Source: Actinomycetes bacterium
GTDB taxonomy: Bacteria > Actinomycetota > Acidimicrobiia > Acidimicrobiales > Palsa-688
Direction: 5' to 3'
Length of the DNA stretch: 32,202 bases
NCBI GenBank assembly: GCA_021808665.1
Contig: JAKBBA010000038.1
Span: 1-32,202, forward strand
Position 1 is the first letter of the stretch, and each line of letters opens with the position of its first letter. The notes under the pieces were generated by a model, which worked only from the letters and a program-made list of their open reading frames with translations, was not told where the DNA came from and ran no database searches. Position numbers and translations under genes: made by a program. Of the stretch, positions 32,031 to 32,202 are shown piece after piece.

Positions 32031-32202
32031 CAATCGCCAGTAGGGGATCGCTGGCACGATTCCGTGTACCCGACCGTGCCTTTGCCCGCACAGGGGTCGA
32101 GTGGGCGCCGAACGCCGGTTCGGAGAGGACCTTGGGACGAGGTCCAGCCCTCGGCAGGCTGGGAGTCCGTGATTCCGCGCCTTGGGCGACGGCGACCCGC
32201 GA
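32031..32202. other. Non-coding stretch after the integrase
   Basis: No gene is recognised in the last 172 bases. A 6-pair hairpin, CCGAAC (32108-32113) with GTTCGG (32118-32123), could be a weak terminator. No second copy of the tRNA-Ile 3' end is visible, so the far end of the element is beyond the window. Confidence 0.5.

Noticed and set aside
32031..32202. Second attachment-site copy of the tRNA-Ile 3' end
   Set aside because: No stretch matching the tRNA T-arm or acceptor end could be found in this tail.
1..32202. CRISPR array or insertion sequence
   Set aside because: No regularly spaced repeats and no transposase reading frame were seen.

Overview
This window is a flagellar gene locus from a monoderm (Gram-positive type) bacterium, most likely an actinobacterium; an acidophilic Acidimicrobiia-like lineage is my best guess. 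The reasons are moderately high GC by eye, many GTG and TTG starts, a tRNA gene without an encoded CCA, no P-ring or L-ring genes, and axial flagellar proteins almost free of lysine and arginine, as expected of a surface structure exposed to acid. Taxonomy is inference only.

Layout. Positions 1-1067 (minus) hold the 5' part of flhA. Positions 1267-6148 (plus) are a surface-sugar block: a fused double sugar aminotransferase, a WbqC-family protein, a GT2 glycosyltransferase and a SAM methyltransferase. Positions 6329-9415 (minus) encode a giant three-domain glycosyltransferase divergent from flagellin. Positions 9633-13900 (plus) are fliC, fliD, fliS and a small unknown gene in the fliT position. 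Positions 13956-14891 (minus) are a second methyltransferase. Positions 15066-25585 (plus) are flgB, flgC, fliE, fliF, fliG, fliH, fliI, fliJ, a NlpC/P60-lytic transglycosylase fusion, fliK, flgD and flgE. Positions 25692-30273 (plus) are fliM, fliN, fliO, fliP, fliQ, fliR and flhB. A tRNA-Ile(GAT) at 30354-30427 is followed by a HTH protein and an intact tyrosine integrase, the start of an integrated element that leaves the window on the right.

How the genes work together. flgB/flgC/fliE build the rod base on the FliF ring; FliG, FliM and FliN form the switch; FliH-FliI-FliJ energise export through FliO/P/Q/R, FlhA and FlhB; FliK sets hook length; FlgD caps the FlgE hook; FliC polymerises under the FliD cap with FliS as chaperone. 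The cell-wall hydrolase probably opens peptidoglycan for the rod in place of FlgJ. The sugar and transferase genes probably make and attach a flagellin glycan. Not present here: flgK, flgL, flgF/G, flgM, fliA, motA/B, fliL, flhF and chemotaxis genes.

Regulation. Five sites share a flagellar-sigma (FliA/WhiG-like) promoter pattern, (C/A)T(C/A)AAG - exactly 15 bases - G(C/A)CGA, in front of flhA, the giant glycosyltransferase, fliC, flgB and fliM. A sixth, weaker match precedes the aminotransferase. This ties glycan genes and structural genes into one apparent regulon. For the giant glycosyltransferase, and perhaps the aminotransferase, the -10 box lies only 7-8 bases before the ATG, suggesting leaderless mRNA.
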